DNA from: Marthasterias glacialis
Taxonomy: Eukaryota > Echinodermata > Asteroidea > Forcipulatida > Asteriidae
Assembly: GCA_911728455.2 (NCBI GenBank)
Contig: OU452225.1
Location: 23,222,495 to 23,286,494, forward strand
Direction of reading: 5' to 3'
DNA length: 64,000 bases
In this document: in pieces, positions 1 to 12,700 of the stretch
Numbering within the stretch: the first letter of the stretch is position 1
Layout of the letters: each line of letters starts with the position of its first letter
Made by a program: the position numbers and the translations under genes
The notes under the pieces: generated by a model
What the model saw: the letters and a program-made list of their open reading frames with translations, nothing else
The model's database searches: none
What the model was told of the DNA's origin: nothing

Positions 1-3000
1 CCACAAGAAGGCAGACAAAGTCCTCAGTACTGGCTCTAGGAGCAGGAAGAGTGGGGCTGTTGTCTACAGCAGCGGGGTGACTGTCTCCCAGTAGCTTGGC
101 CAAACTCTCATGACAATCAACCTGTCAAGAATTCAATCAACTCCAATATTAATCAAAACATTCATGCCTTCCCTGAAGCATACTCATGCTTTCAGATAAA
201 GTATATGTAATACCTAGAAAACAACTACGCATGGGCATTCAACAGATGTTCCTGTTTGACCTTCAGGCGTGGTCTCTAAGGTTTTCCCAGAAATGAATCT
301 GCAAACTACATTGTCATTTGTATATAAATTTCATGTTTATTGATGCGCATTGGTAAGCTGGGTATCAACCTCATTTCCGGCTATACCTTGACTACTGGGC
401 ATGTAGTGTACATTTACTAAAACAAAGCAGATGACCTTGTCGATTTATGGCATGGACTAGATTTAACGTGTAAAAGACTGAAACGAACTAACAAGCACAA
501 TGTCTCACGAGAAGGGAGGGTTTTTAAACTTCTGTGGACAAGCTTCTGATATTATAAAATGTTTTAATTCTATGAGCTAAACAAATTAGTATTGATGCAT
601 CTTCAAATGTTTTCAACCCAAATTTAGTCACTTGAGAATGTGTAACATATACAGGTATATACCTATATGTGAGGTGGGAAGAAAGATGTTTTTTACTACA
701 CTAAATGTATGTAAAATCAACTGTTCAGACTTTTTCATATCAGTCTGTCTCAAACTACATGTACTGTGCAGATAGGCTAGGCCTAGAGGGTATAACTATG
801 GACTGGTTCTTGCCTCTCCATGGGGAGTAAAAACATTTATTCACAACTACCCATCCGGATACAGACTGAAAAACAGCTTCTGAGAAATCAAGGGTCCAAT
901 TTAATTTCTACATCAGGATGTACATGAGGGGGGTATCTGGCATTGTTTACGAATACATGGACTTTTATGTCCAGGTTATTATTGGACTACTACTGTGAAA
1001 AAACAAAATGCTGAAACCCAGTACAATAACACCCTTCCAAATAAACAGGATTTGACCAGAAATTATTGACCTGTTTGTCAAGAGTTCTACAACTTGTTTG
1101 AGAATAATTTATAAACTAAACTTAAAATTTACTTCAGAAAAAAAATTTGCTCCATGAAATATGTCTATTTTTGTATCAGCGTGTGTAAAATAGAACTTAT
1201 TATGGAACACCGAAGTAGCTACTAGTTATTTGATTGGAGGATTGTCAGGCGGCATTCTGACCACACCAACATCCAACAGCTGGTGTTGTTAGGTTCTATT
1301 CTCTGTGCATTTTCGTCCCATCCCTTTTCTTTTTTTGCATGCCAGACCACACCATGAATTATTCACATCAGTTCAAACACCCTCATACTAGTAGATGCCA
1401 GGAAATAATCCTGTATGATTTGTTTATTTTTCAATCAAATGACAATATTTGCATTTGTTCACTTGTAACATTCAACTGTCACTGCAGTGGGGCGCCCTCA
1501 CGTAGAGGTCAAAAGGAGGTTGCTCATTACCCTTTCTGTGCGCCGCGCAGCCTTAGCTACGATTGTTTTATCAAGGCAAAGTCTATTCACCAATCATACA
1601 TGTCCACAGTATGTACATGTATGATGCAATTCTCCTATATGACAGTAGAGGGTAGGGTAGTTAATTATGCAAAGTAGGCCTACTCTCTCTAAACGACCAC
1701 GCCCAACCGGCTACGTGTATCACAATGCTAACCTTGATAAGTCTGATGCCGTTTTCTCTACAGAATGCTTCCATCAGTGTGAAGTGAATATGGAGAGCAA
1801 CATCTTCATCAGCATTGTCATCTGCATGTATGCATAGCATTACTCTCTGTGGATCACTGTAATCACAACAATACAAAATAATTTTAAAAATATTGCTGTT
1901 TTAAAAGTTGGTACTTTGCCCTTTTGTTTAAAAAAAATACAACAATTGTCAGATGATTAAATGGATTATTATTTTAATTTTTTTTAGGTAAAAAAAAATA
2001 CAACATTTTCAAAAGTATGTTAGTTGTAGCCTTTTCATGACCTCTAATCATGACCAAGTATTTTTTCATTATATAAGACAATATGAATATTCAAATTTGG
2101 TTTGCAAATGGCTTAGTGACCCTATAAGGTAATTCAGGAAATATTACACGGAAACTGAGTTATCTATTGGTCACCTTTAAAGGCGTGGTACTTTGTCATT
2201 TTATTGTGTAAACAGAGAATAACAAACTAACTAAAAAACAAATAAATAAATAATAGAAACACCCACAGATAAATCTAAATACCAGAGAGAAAATTAAGCA
2301 CTAATGAAACTGAGAGTATGAAGGCAAATGCCGTTTGAAGCACTGAACAAAATACTCGACACAAATATTAATTAGTTTTGGTCAGACAATCAAACTTATA
2401 AACTTGTCTGACAATTGTAAAAAAAAAACCAATTAAGCGAGGGCCAGTATAATCTATACATAGGCAGATAATTAAAAATAAGTCTGAATGAAACTTACAT
2501 GATTCCAAGTTTTCTGACGGACTGATAGACTCCATAGGTGATGCGTCCTTCTAGCTTGGCACTCAGAAGAACCCTCTCCAATGCTATTCCAGCATCCATT
2601 TGGATCATGTTGCTATAGAAACAAAACAAAACGTCCGTTAATTCACCAACAAAGCAGCACTGTACATGCATGAAGAATAGTAAAATGAAAAATGCACGGG
2701 TGGAAAACAATATTCTAATAACATATGGCAAGAATACATTTAGTCCAAGTCAAAGCTTATCGAAGTCCAATCCAATAATAGGACTTAACCCTTACCCTCC
2801 CAAATCCTTCTGTATCCCCTATGCCAAAGTGAAGGATTCAGAATGACTGAGGGCTGTAGGCCCAAATAACAAATTTGCTTATCACTGGGTCAGGCATTCC
2901 AATCTTATCCAAGTCCACACAATTTGGTGTAGGGTGACATAGGAGAGGAGGATATTGGAGGAATGAGGCCTCCTGTTAGCAAACTGGACTGAGGAGTGGG

Positions 3001-4992
3001 GTTAATGAAATGATTTTACATGTACCCAAGTTTAACAATGATGGTTGAATACTATTATTAGAATGGTCATAATATTCTGCAGTTTTGCAAAGCAATTTCC
3101 TGGGGATGCGTTAATGCATTGAAGGCCAAACAGAGGGCTCCACCCAACCAGTTCTTGCATGGTCAGCACTTTCACAAACAATGACTTTAATTTGCACACA
3201 CACCCTGGGGAATGAGTCATCAGGTGTAACTGTACAGGTACAGTACACATTTGTTTACACATAATACTCATGATACTACATGTAGAAAAACAAGATAGGA
3301 CAATGTGCCGTTTTGCACGGTAGCAGATGTCTTTTTACCTATCTACCGTGTGATGGTACCCTTTTCCACGTGTCAATTTTGCCAGGATTATTGGCACAAT
3401 TTATGGCCAAACACCAAATTTTCGACCTGCCTTCACTTTTTTTAGTTGGTGGGATCTTTTGGCCTAAGTTTTTCCATTTAGTAGGCCCTACTTATCGCGT
3501 TAAAGATCTTTGGTTTTACCTAACCTTACCTGCCTAACAACAGCGAGCGCACCCATTTTGCGTTTCCTGTTTCTTCACAGAGTGTCCTACTCCTATCTTG
3601 TTTTTCTAGTATCTTTGACATTACAGTGCAGATTTTAACACTAAAAAAACATGCACAATGTAGCGAATTCTGTAGGACTCTCTACACACCATAGCCCAAC
3701 AGAAAATTAATGCTCAACTGGTTTGTGCTTAAAAAAACTGAGGTCACCATTATTTTAAACAGTACACTTATTTACATGCAGTGTAGATGACCTGTCTCTG
3801 GCCAGTAAAGTGTTAAAATGACTGTTTGTGCTAAGCTTAAATATCGTTTTTAAAACTCGGCTTAAAATTTGAAAAATATTGACTTTAAAGTGAACAGATT
3901 GTATGTTGTACAAGTTGAACACTCCGTGATTGAAACCTTAGATTAGAACCATGGTTGAACCAGTCATCACAAAGAATATTATTTATATTGTAGTTTGTGT
4001 GGACTTAAGTAAAAAGCTAAAACATTTTAAATGTATTACAAAAATCAATGTTTTTCCCCTTACAATGTGTAGCCTAGTAGTAATGGTATACTATGGGCAC
4101 CTAATTTAGGTCATTTTTCCACTTCAACAATTAAAACTACCATTTTATTTATAAGTTTGTTTTTAAATACTGTTCTTTGTTAATTAGTAGCTCAATATGA
4201 TTTATGTACATGATGGACAACTTATAAAATATTAACATTATGGAAAAAAAACCACAGGACCAAAAAAGAAAGGATTCATGTCTGTGGTGTTTATTTTGAC
4301 TGTGTTTTGTGTTTGTAGCCACAACAATAGTCAATAGAAATGATAGGCTAAAAAGTGATAGTACTTCATCACGCAGGCATTCCCCAGGTATGCTGCTTAG
4401 TCATCCAATGACTCACAAGTCAAAGCAAATGTCAGTGCCAGTTTAATATGTAGTTTAGCATTTTATAAACTTCAACAACAACAATCAGCAGAAACCCCAG
4501 ACTAAATATACATAGTTAATATGAATTTCGATGACACATAGATAATAAAATATACCAAAGCGCTCAAAAGGCCAAATCACAAGCATGACAAACGACAGCA
4601 TGTTCTGTAAATGCATGAAGTTTAAAAACTAAAACCGGAACATTTCAACACTACACCTTGTGAGTAGACTCATTACAGTTCCATACGCGTTTGTGCAATT
4701 GTATTTTCTTCCTACATGACATATCATGTATGTAGATTTTGCAGACGTGTACACCTATAATTTGAGGGTGCAGTACTGCCAGAAATGCCGGCATGGCCGG
4801 GGGCTTATTGCCCAACCATGATGCAATCTCATTGCTACCTGACTCACCTTGGAAAGCGTCAACGTAATTCAAAATACTTTAATTCAATTTAAAAAAACAA
4901 CAACATAATTCACGTAAAATGCAGTATCAAAATACTTACTTAGCGCAATATCTTGAAGCCTTGTTACAGACACCTTCTTCAGCAAACTTCAT
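1..4992 (-). CDS. gadd45: GADD45-family stress-response protein, 5' four exons (3' end outside window)
   Basis: Coding exons read 5' to 3' on the minus strand: 4940..4992, 2499..2612, 1733..1856 and 1..121 (runs off the edge). All junctions are GT/AG and the phases agree, giving 137 residues so far. The start ATG is at 4990-4992. The protein matches the GADD45 fold from the ribosomal L7Ae/L30e superfamily. Exon 2 carries an ALERVLLSAK...ITYGVYQSVRKL helix-strand like the vertebrate ALEEVLSKAL...ITVGVYEAAKLL. Exon 3 carries DPQRVMLCIHADDNADED followed by VALHIHFTLMEAFC, the acidic loop and helix diagnostic of the family. Exon 4 carries ESLAKLLG and DFVCLLV, which correspond to RLAELL and HCVLVTNP. 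The four-exon structure also matches vertebrate GADD45 genes. Family members bind MEKK4, PCNA, p21 and CDK1 in stress, cell-cycle and DNA-demethylation responses; no sequence here distinguishes an alpha, beta or gamma type. The final ~30 residues are missing from the window. Confidence 0.93.
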
Positions 4993-5118
4993 GGTAGAAC
5001 AATACGTAATCCACTTGCTGTTGACAAGAAATTGTCAGATCAAACCAGTTCCACACTCCAGCGAAGGTGTCACCTCTCTCTCATTTCTTAACATGTGACA
5101 CACACGTTATGGACACGT

Positions 5119-5125
5119 TTTTATA
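5119..5125 (-). promoter_or_regulatory. TATA box upstream of the GADD45 gene
   Basis: On the minus strand TATAAAA lies about 127 bp upstream of the GADD45 start codon. If used, transcription would start near 5090 and leave a ~100-nt 5' UTR without an intron. A TATA promoter suits an inducible stress gene. This is inferred from sequence and spacing alone. Confidence 0.5.
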
Positions 5126-6984
5126 TTGCAACTCGTGATGCAAGCTTCAGCTCTCTATGCGCAGCCGCAGCACTTATATGGACTGCGTAAACAGGACACG
5201 CGTAGTGAAAAACGTGTGGGGTACGAATGCGTGTAATTTGCAACGTGGTTCTTTGAATAGACTTCACAGGGAAAACCCCTTCCAGACCCATTCTGTGGTT
5301 TTAGGCCTAACAACAGCGTGGGGTGGCTATTGCTTGAGGTTCTAGCGACTGGAAGTCAAAGTCTGCGCCCTGACTTGGCTGTTTACAAACTTTGTGACAC
5401 TCCAGTATAGCCAGTACCACCTCGGAGGTACGAGCACCGTCTTCATGGTACCAACCTCATCATCCCTGTTTTTCCCCTCAAAGGCGGTCGGGCTAACCAG
5501 AAAAAAAAGACTCATTTCCAAAAGTTTCCAAAAGTCAGAATAAAAGGTAAACAATTGTCATCATTAGGTTGTCATAGTGCTGCATTTTGTACGATTTCTT
5601 CATCAGTTTCTTTCCTGTAATTGGCGCTAATTTGTTGTGCTGTTGGATGTGTGAAATAAATAAATCTTATTGTTTTTATATGCTCAAGATCAAAGTCAAA
5701 AAGGAGATCGTGTTTTTAGCAACTTTTAAGGCCTATTTATTTGACGGCCAGTACTAGTAGTTGCCCCTTTTGTGAGTTGATTAAGCATTAATTTAAGTAT
5801 TGGTTTTAAAGGGCCAATTAATATTTTCTCTTTAACGCAATCCTTGGAAATGTACCTTTGTGCCTTTTTGGTGATTTTGCTATTAATTTCCATATTCATG
5901 AGCAAAAGTGTGGATGTTATATCAGGCAGAAACCTCAATGTTAAGTTGACAGAATTTAGGATATTTAGCTTTCGTAAACTTTTTCGTGGTTCGTTGTGTC
6001 GGTTTGTGGCAGTAGGGTAATGAGCAAACTTTTCTCACAGATGCTTTTAATAGGGGCCTATTCAAAGCAAAAGCACATTTTGGGGTTCACATGAATTTCA
6101 GACGGAAACCACAGTGTCTATTGTCTCCCTTAAATGACATCATGCCAACTGCACCCTCAGATGTCCGGAAAAGCACGGACATCAGTTTTTAATATTTAAA
6201 GATGTCCACTTTTCAATACAATTAACCAAAAAATGCCGTCTTTATATAAAGGGGGCAGCGTAGCCAGAATTTTTTTCACTCAGGGGCACGGGGGGATTGC
6301 TTTTCAGTGGGGTGGTGGGGGACAGGTACCACGTTTTTTATGAATTACATGTATCTACATTTTGTTATGGGGGCACCTGGGGGCACTGGACATGTTTGGG
6401 GGACACGCGCCATCAAGCCCCCCCCCCCCCCGCACACTGGCTACACCGCTGCGGGGGGGGGCGTTTCTCCCACCCTGGATCCGCCGAAATACTTAAATAA
6501 AGGGCACAATGTTCACAAAATTTTAGGGCACAATGGAGATGGAGCAAAATGCTGTGGGACGAGCAGGGGACGGATTGCAATACGGGTCTTTATAGCCAAC
6601 AGTCTTCAGAGTATAGTTTGCAAGTTATGCTCAAAAGATTACAAAACATTACAATAGATCTTGGAGCACTTGTCACTTTTATAAGGTAAAACTTTTCAAC
6701 CGCATACCAGGATGAAATTACCAAATATCATTTTAGGAGTTTTTGTGACTCCATGACCGTCATTATCGAGAAGAAATGATCCAAGCTGCCTTTTCCACTG
6801 GCCATTTATTATTATTTTTTTTTTTGAATTTCCGTTGTGCATCTGACTACGTTGTGTCAACAGAGCTAATGGTCTGTGTTTAGATCACGTGATCTTCGCG
6901 ATTTCCTGAGCGAACTTGACTGTTCTGTATTGAATCGCAAAACCACAACTTGAAAATACTGGTAATAAGGCCTACGATTGTGCG

Positions 6985-7184
6985 ATATAAATCGTTAAAT
7001 ACCGCATAAAATCCTTCCCTTATAAGTAAAACTGTCAGTCTGTGAACTAACCCAGTAAACTGGCTTAGTTCTATGAACTAAGCCAGTAAACTGGCTTAGT
7101 TCACAGACTGACAGTTTTACTTTTCACAAATTGACAGTTTTACTTTTAAGGGAAGGCTTTTATGCAGTATTTAACGATTTATAT
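6985..7184. repeat. Foldback (hairpin) element, arms ~90 bp
   Basis: The left arm (6985-7071) runs from ATATAAATCGTTAAATACCG to ACTGGCTTAGTTC. It recurs as a reverse complement from 7074 to 7184, ending CGATTTATAT. The right arm carries an internal duplication of the TGACAGTTTTACTTTT segment. The inverted, nearly closed structure is typical of a non-autonomous foldback or MITE. Confidence 0.8.
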
Positions 7185-7679
7185 CAATTTGTTAAAAACA
7201 AAATCATTCTGTGATTTCTTATGGGGGGCGAGAGGGGGGGGGCAAGGGTTCTGAGCAAGGGTTCTGAGCTCAGCCTTCCACGAGGTCTTATGTGTGGCAC
7301 TCTGGCAGAGTCTCATCAGAATGGAAGGAAGGCTCCATCACCATCACCTTTGTAACTTATTACTTTTTTAAACTACAAAATTACGTCATCGTTTAATGCG
7401 TCAGGGTTCGCAATTTTGCATTTAATCAAAGGTTTTTAAACAAAAATGTCATAATTTATCTCATGAACCACGTAACACCATTGCTGTAGATCGTATGTAG
7501 TGGTTCATTTCATTCACATTACATATATTTTGAACTTAACTAAAACGAGAACATATTTTCGGAGGTCTACAGCCATATGAGTCGAAATTTTGGGCGTGGT
7601 TTTTGTGTAAGAAATCATTTAATGCGGGTGTTCTCTTTCAGAATGTAGTTTTGATGGCGTCATCATAATGTTAGAGCGC

Positions 7680-9150
7680 CTGAGTGACAACTTTTAAAAA
7701 GGGTTATAATTTTACTATTGTTGTTAGCTGATAACAAAACTAAGCCATTTAAAACAAGTTACGTCACCATGACGTCACAAGGGAGTCAAATTACATTGAT
7801 TATTAGTAATATTATTATTGATTATTATACAAAAACAACAAATGAAACCGAATTTAAATACAAAATATTCACAATTATGCTGTGTCATGTTAAAGTAATT
7901 AACTAATTTGTTTTACCCATGACCATTATTTAACTTTTCCTCGCGGTTCAACTAAGAAGTCAAAATTAAAAAACACGTATATATACTTGTCAGTTTTTGT
8001 AAGGTTTACGACTAGTAGTTGTATAGAATGTTGATTTTATTGTTAGTGTTAAGTAATCAGTGAGTCCTTCTTTCTCCAATCAAAACCTCTGTGTTCGTTT
8101 CTACGAAAACTTAATTTGTAGATTTTTACTTTGTCACATCGATACAAGGTCTACCACATTGTAGCTAACTTGTGTATCTAAAACAAACTAATTTATCATG
8201 ACGTCGCCAAGTATCGAATTCAAGAGCACCCTCATTAATTCAAAGTAGTTATAAAATTCTCCTAAACCATATGATATCATCTTTTATAGCTATACTTAGA
8301 CTAATGATTCATTTCATGCAGACATGAATTTTGACCGTGTCTTCCGGTCCAAATCGGAGGTTAAAATGAAAAAAGGTTCACTGCCAACATGGATTGGAAT
8401 TCTGAATAGTGTTTATGAAATCATCATTAAGGTGTATTCATTAAGATTGTTATTATGTGGATTTTTGGTAGTCCTTTTTGTAATCAGTGAGCCTTTCCTT
8501 TTTTTCTCAACCAAAACCTAGCTCGGAACTTATTTTAGTCTCATAAACAAATAACGTCACCATGACGCCATCAGTATCGAGTTGTATTAAAATTGACGTT
8601 TTTTAATTAAACATTTCATATCTCCTGAACCACGTGACATAACCGGAAGTTGAAATTAGAAACAATTATTTTCAAACGTTTTCAGCAACTATGGTTTTGA
8701 ATTCGGATACGGTTTCTGTTTTTGAAATCATCGGCGAGGTGAATCTTTCACTTGTGAGAGCGCCCCCTGGCGACAGGTTCACAAAAGGCGATATTATTAT
8801 TAAATGTTTAATAATGTGATTGGTTGATCACATTGGGATAAATGATACATTAGCTGATATTATAAGTTAAAAAGCTACGTCACTGTGATGTCACCACGGA
8901 ACAAATTACACAAGTTACAATTTTGATATGTACAATAATTCATATCTCCTGAACTAGAAGTGATAAAATAGTTCATATCGACTTAAGAAAATTGTTCAAA
9001 ATGAAAATTATTATAAAGAGTTGTTATAAGCTTTATGACCAATTATCCTATATAATTTCGATATCATTCCTTTGCGTTACAGATCACTGAGTAATTCTTT
9101 TTCCACACAGAAACTCCTCGTGTTTTCGTTTTCACAGCAGCGGCAATAAG
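7680..9150. repeat. Diverged repeat array with CRE-like TGACGTCA sites
   Basis: Three kinds of block recur in order. ACGTCACCATGACGTCAC-like blocks occur near 7757, 8196, 8552 and 8873. 'TCAGTGAGTCCTTCTTTCTC..AAAACCT' blocks occur near 8058 and 8480, with a weaker one near 9086. 'ATATCTCCTGAACCACGTGACAT' blocks occur near 7450 (weak), 8265, 8620 and 8940. The spacing is 320-440 bp, so this is a decayed tandem array or nested insertion of one repeat family. Several copies preserve a CRE core, which may be incidental. Confidence 0.55.
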
Positions 9151-9550
9151 CAAGCGCCGTATTGTCAGTTTAATTGATATACCACTGACAAAATCATTTA
9201 AGGGCCTTACTATTTTTTATTTTTTATTTTTTTTTACTGAACTCTGAATAAAATATCACTTTTTGTTCAGAAGTTATGTATTCTTGGTCCAACAATCACC
9301 AACTCTCTTTGCATTCATGTCTCAAGGCAAAAATAACTAAAACCTTCACAAATTTCTGTAACAATTTTAATAAACCGTATAATATACAGTTTATTAAAAT
9401 TGCATAGAGGCTGCTGGGTGTCACCTTCAACATTACAATAATTAATACAAGATCTAGGTTAATAAATTGGTAATGGAAAAATATATGAGAGTACTTAAGG
9501 AGAAAATCTCTTTATCAAGATGACAGTTTTAAAAGGATTATTATGTAATA

Positions 9551-9556
9551 TTTATT
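9551..9556 (-). terminator. Candidate poly(A) signal of the receptor phosphatase gene
   Basis: On the minus strand AATAAA lies about 150 bp beyond the stop codon at 9708-9710. Two more AATAAA hexamers lie in a short palindrome at about 9366-9402. Which one is used cannot be decided from sequence. Confidence 0.35.
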
Positions 9557-9707
9557 ATTATTGTGTATAAAAATCAGCTCATTGATGCTTACTTCAACTT
9601 TAAAAGTGAGCCTTTGGATCGAGACCAAAATAATTAATGCAAATGCTGCACCGCATTATACTTGCTCTATTTCAACATGGACATGGTGTCAAATTCTGTT
9701 AGCATAG

Positions 9708-12700
9708 TTACAAGATGTTTTCATACACAACGTCTTGGTTTAGATGAGTCTTCACTGCTTCATATAAAAACGTGTACTGCATCTGTAACAATAATTTACC
9801 AATAAGTTGATTACGGCAATAGTAACCATCATTTAGGTGTTTGACAGGGTTGGGGTCGGGGTAGGGTTGGACATCGGGAAGTTTTTTTTTCACTACTTTA
9901 AAAGAAAATTGCAAAGCAGTTATGTTTATCAAAACAAACCGATTAAAGCAAAATTACCATTTATAGCTTTGCCTCTCAGAAGTACTGGAACATGCCTCTG
10001 AACAATTCTGAACAAATCTAAACAACTCTCAACAACTATCAACGATTCTCAACGACTCTCAACAACTCTCAACAACTATCAACGATTCTCAACAACTCTC
10101 AACAACTCTCACCATTTTAGAACAATTCTGAACAACTCTCAACAATCCTCAAAAACTCAACAACTCTCAACAACTCTCAACAACTCTCCACAATTCTTGA
10201 ATTTGAGTTTCGTCCCATAATGGTGATATTCTTACATACCGATGTAAATCTTTCAGTAAATCTAAAAGTTTTTAATTCATTATATTGTTATTATTATCAT
10301 TATAATTTGTTAAAAGCATTTAACTTACCAGTGACCGCACTAATCCATTACAGGTGGTTCTGATCTTCTTGACTGCCTGGAATACATCCACCACCTTCTC
10401 ATCCGACAGTCTCTCCATGATGTTTAAAAGAGCACAGAATGTACCACTAGCGCCCTCACCGTCACTGAAAACATGCAGCAACATTTGTTTTATTTACAAA
10501 TACAAGAATTCCCAATTGCCATCTATACATTGAGGTCGGCCAGTTTTACGTTTTTAGAAGGGGGTGGCAAAATGGCATTCGATGTAAACTAATTGATACG
10601 TTCCCCCTTGTAGATTAGGGCGTGACTGAAATAATTAGCACAATTAACACATTTGAGGCCGCCCCTTTAGTCGGTTACTAGACCGCTTATAGGGCACAAG
10701 TAACGAAAAATAGGACAGGTGTAAAAACAGCATGAAATAAATGTATTTTGTTCCCTCAAAATAATATTTCGTTCCCTCAAAACAATTTCTCCCTCGAAAT
10801 ATTATTTCGGTCCCTCGAAATTATTTTTGCTCCCACGTAATAACAATAATTTTATTTTGTTCAGACGATTCCTACCATGGGATTGCAAGCCCGGCGTTCC
10901 GAAAGTTTTGAACTTACTCTCAAAATGTAGGAATGCATTCGACTGGAATTGGTCACATTTTCGGGGATCAAGGATTCTTACATGCAGTGAATAGCTACTC
11001 GGTCATTTCCATGTTCTCGCTTCCATTTCTGCACTGCTTTTACTAGCTTCAAGACAGCTCTACAAGACGATGGTACACCTTCATTAGGCCAGTCTAGGAG
11101 CTGTAGATGACATATCAAACGCGGTTCCTGTTGAAGGTTGTATGGAAATAGACATTCACTTTTGCTCATTTAATCTGGAATATAATTATTGCGGCTGATT
11201 TGCAGGTATACTACTATATTGAATAATCAATATGTTAATGATAAAAAAAATGAAATATTTTTGATTATTAAATTTAGCATTTAGCATTGGTTGACAAGAG
11301 AAGCTTATTAGTGGTGCATTCATGAACACCAAACGCGATTGATTATTGATTTTACACAGTGCCCTCCACTTACCCGCGAATCACACAATGAACTATGACT
11401 AGACCTGTAGAGGGCAGCAAACTCCATTACCAAGTCACTGCCCGACCATCTATTTCTCCCAGACGCTATAAATAGGATGTCATGAAGGAGCGATGAACTC
11501 AAATGAGCGGATTGTAATTACCTGCTTGCCGTAAGTCACCAGTGTCAAGTATTTCATAATTATGTTGTCATCAATCCGCTCAGTATGTTGTAGTGTAATA
11601 GTGAAATGACCGGTTGTTATGGGTGATTCATCATCAGGCCAGTATTGCCCACAAGACTAAAAGAAACAACAGAGACATTTTTATCTTATCTATAAGTTGC
11701 TGCATTTACATTCATTGAAAAAATATATATATTCTTTGTTCTTTTGTGACAGTTGCACAAAAGCACTGTTAATAAATACAAACTGTCGATTCTCGTAGGA
11801 GGATTTTGATGGCGACGCCAGCAAAGTTAACTGCGAGGCCCTGAATTAAAGGGACGTGTTGCCTTCTGATTGGGCGCTTTGGGGCTATAAAAAGTGTTTG
11901 TTATAAAATGAATGGTTGGAAAAATATGCTAAAAGTAGAATATAATGATTCACATAACGTCCCTTGAAATGTTGTGTGTTGTTTGATTTCGTAACAGAAC
12001 ACGGTCCGCCATTTTGGAGAAACAAATTTTTGACTCCACAAAATGGCGGACCGTATGTTTCTATGTAGAGTGTGGTTCCGCTGGTGGTATTTCCGAGAGG
12101 TAGGTTTTTTAATCACTACTCACTTATTACAGCACACTGTAGGTGTTTTATTAAGGATCAAGGAGCCATTACAAACAGCAAAATTTGAAGGCAGTGTGTT
12201 ACTTTAAGATAAGAGGTTATAGGCAGAGTGTAAACTTAAAGGCAAAGTATACCTTTGGTTTTTGGAACCGTACGTTTGCCTTAATGCTATAATTGTAGAT
12301 ATATACCATAAAACTAACCTGTGTAAATTTCATTTCAAAAGGTGGCAGCGTTTTTGAGATATCACCAAAAATCTGGAGCGGTTGTGTTCACGCAGAAGAA
12401 GTATCCGTCATTGGAATACACATTCTGAGAAGCGTTACGGCCATAACGCTTCTCAGATTCAAATTTTTGGGTGATAAAAAGTGATATATTTCTCCATAAC
12501 TGCAGTACTTCGAAGTGAAACGTTTCTCAAAATGCATTATACTATCCAAAGCTGCTGTACTTCTTACCAAGTAAGTTTTTATTGCCAAAAATTTTCAGAG
12601 TCATTACCAAACGTATGCAATGCCTTTAAACATATGCTACTTGTGGTTAATTTTATTTACACACTGATGTGCATCAAAAACACAAGTCTATCGATCAAGC

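Larger units (their letters stand above)
5130..9540. other. Intergenic region without a supported gene
   Basis: No exon-like reading frame with homology was found between the GADD45 promoter and the 3' end of the receptor phosphatase gene. It holds a poly-C/G-rich patch near 6290-6480, a long foldback at 6985-7184 and a diverged repeat array at about 7680-9150. The short open frames here show no protein-like conservation. Confidence 0.6.

Noticed and set aside
6297..6657. Two overlapping plus-strand frames with poly-Pro
   Set aside because: They run through poly-C/poly-G tracts and are low-complexity artefacts.
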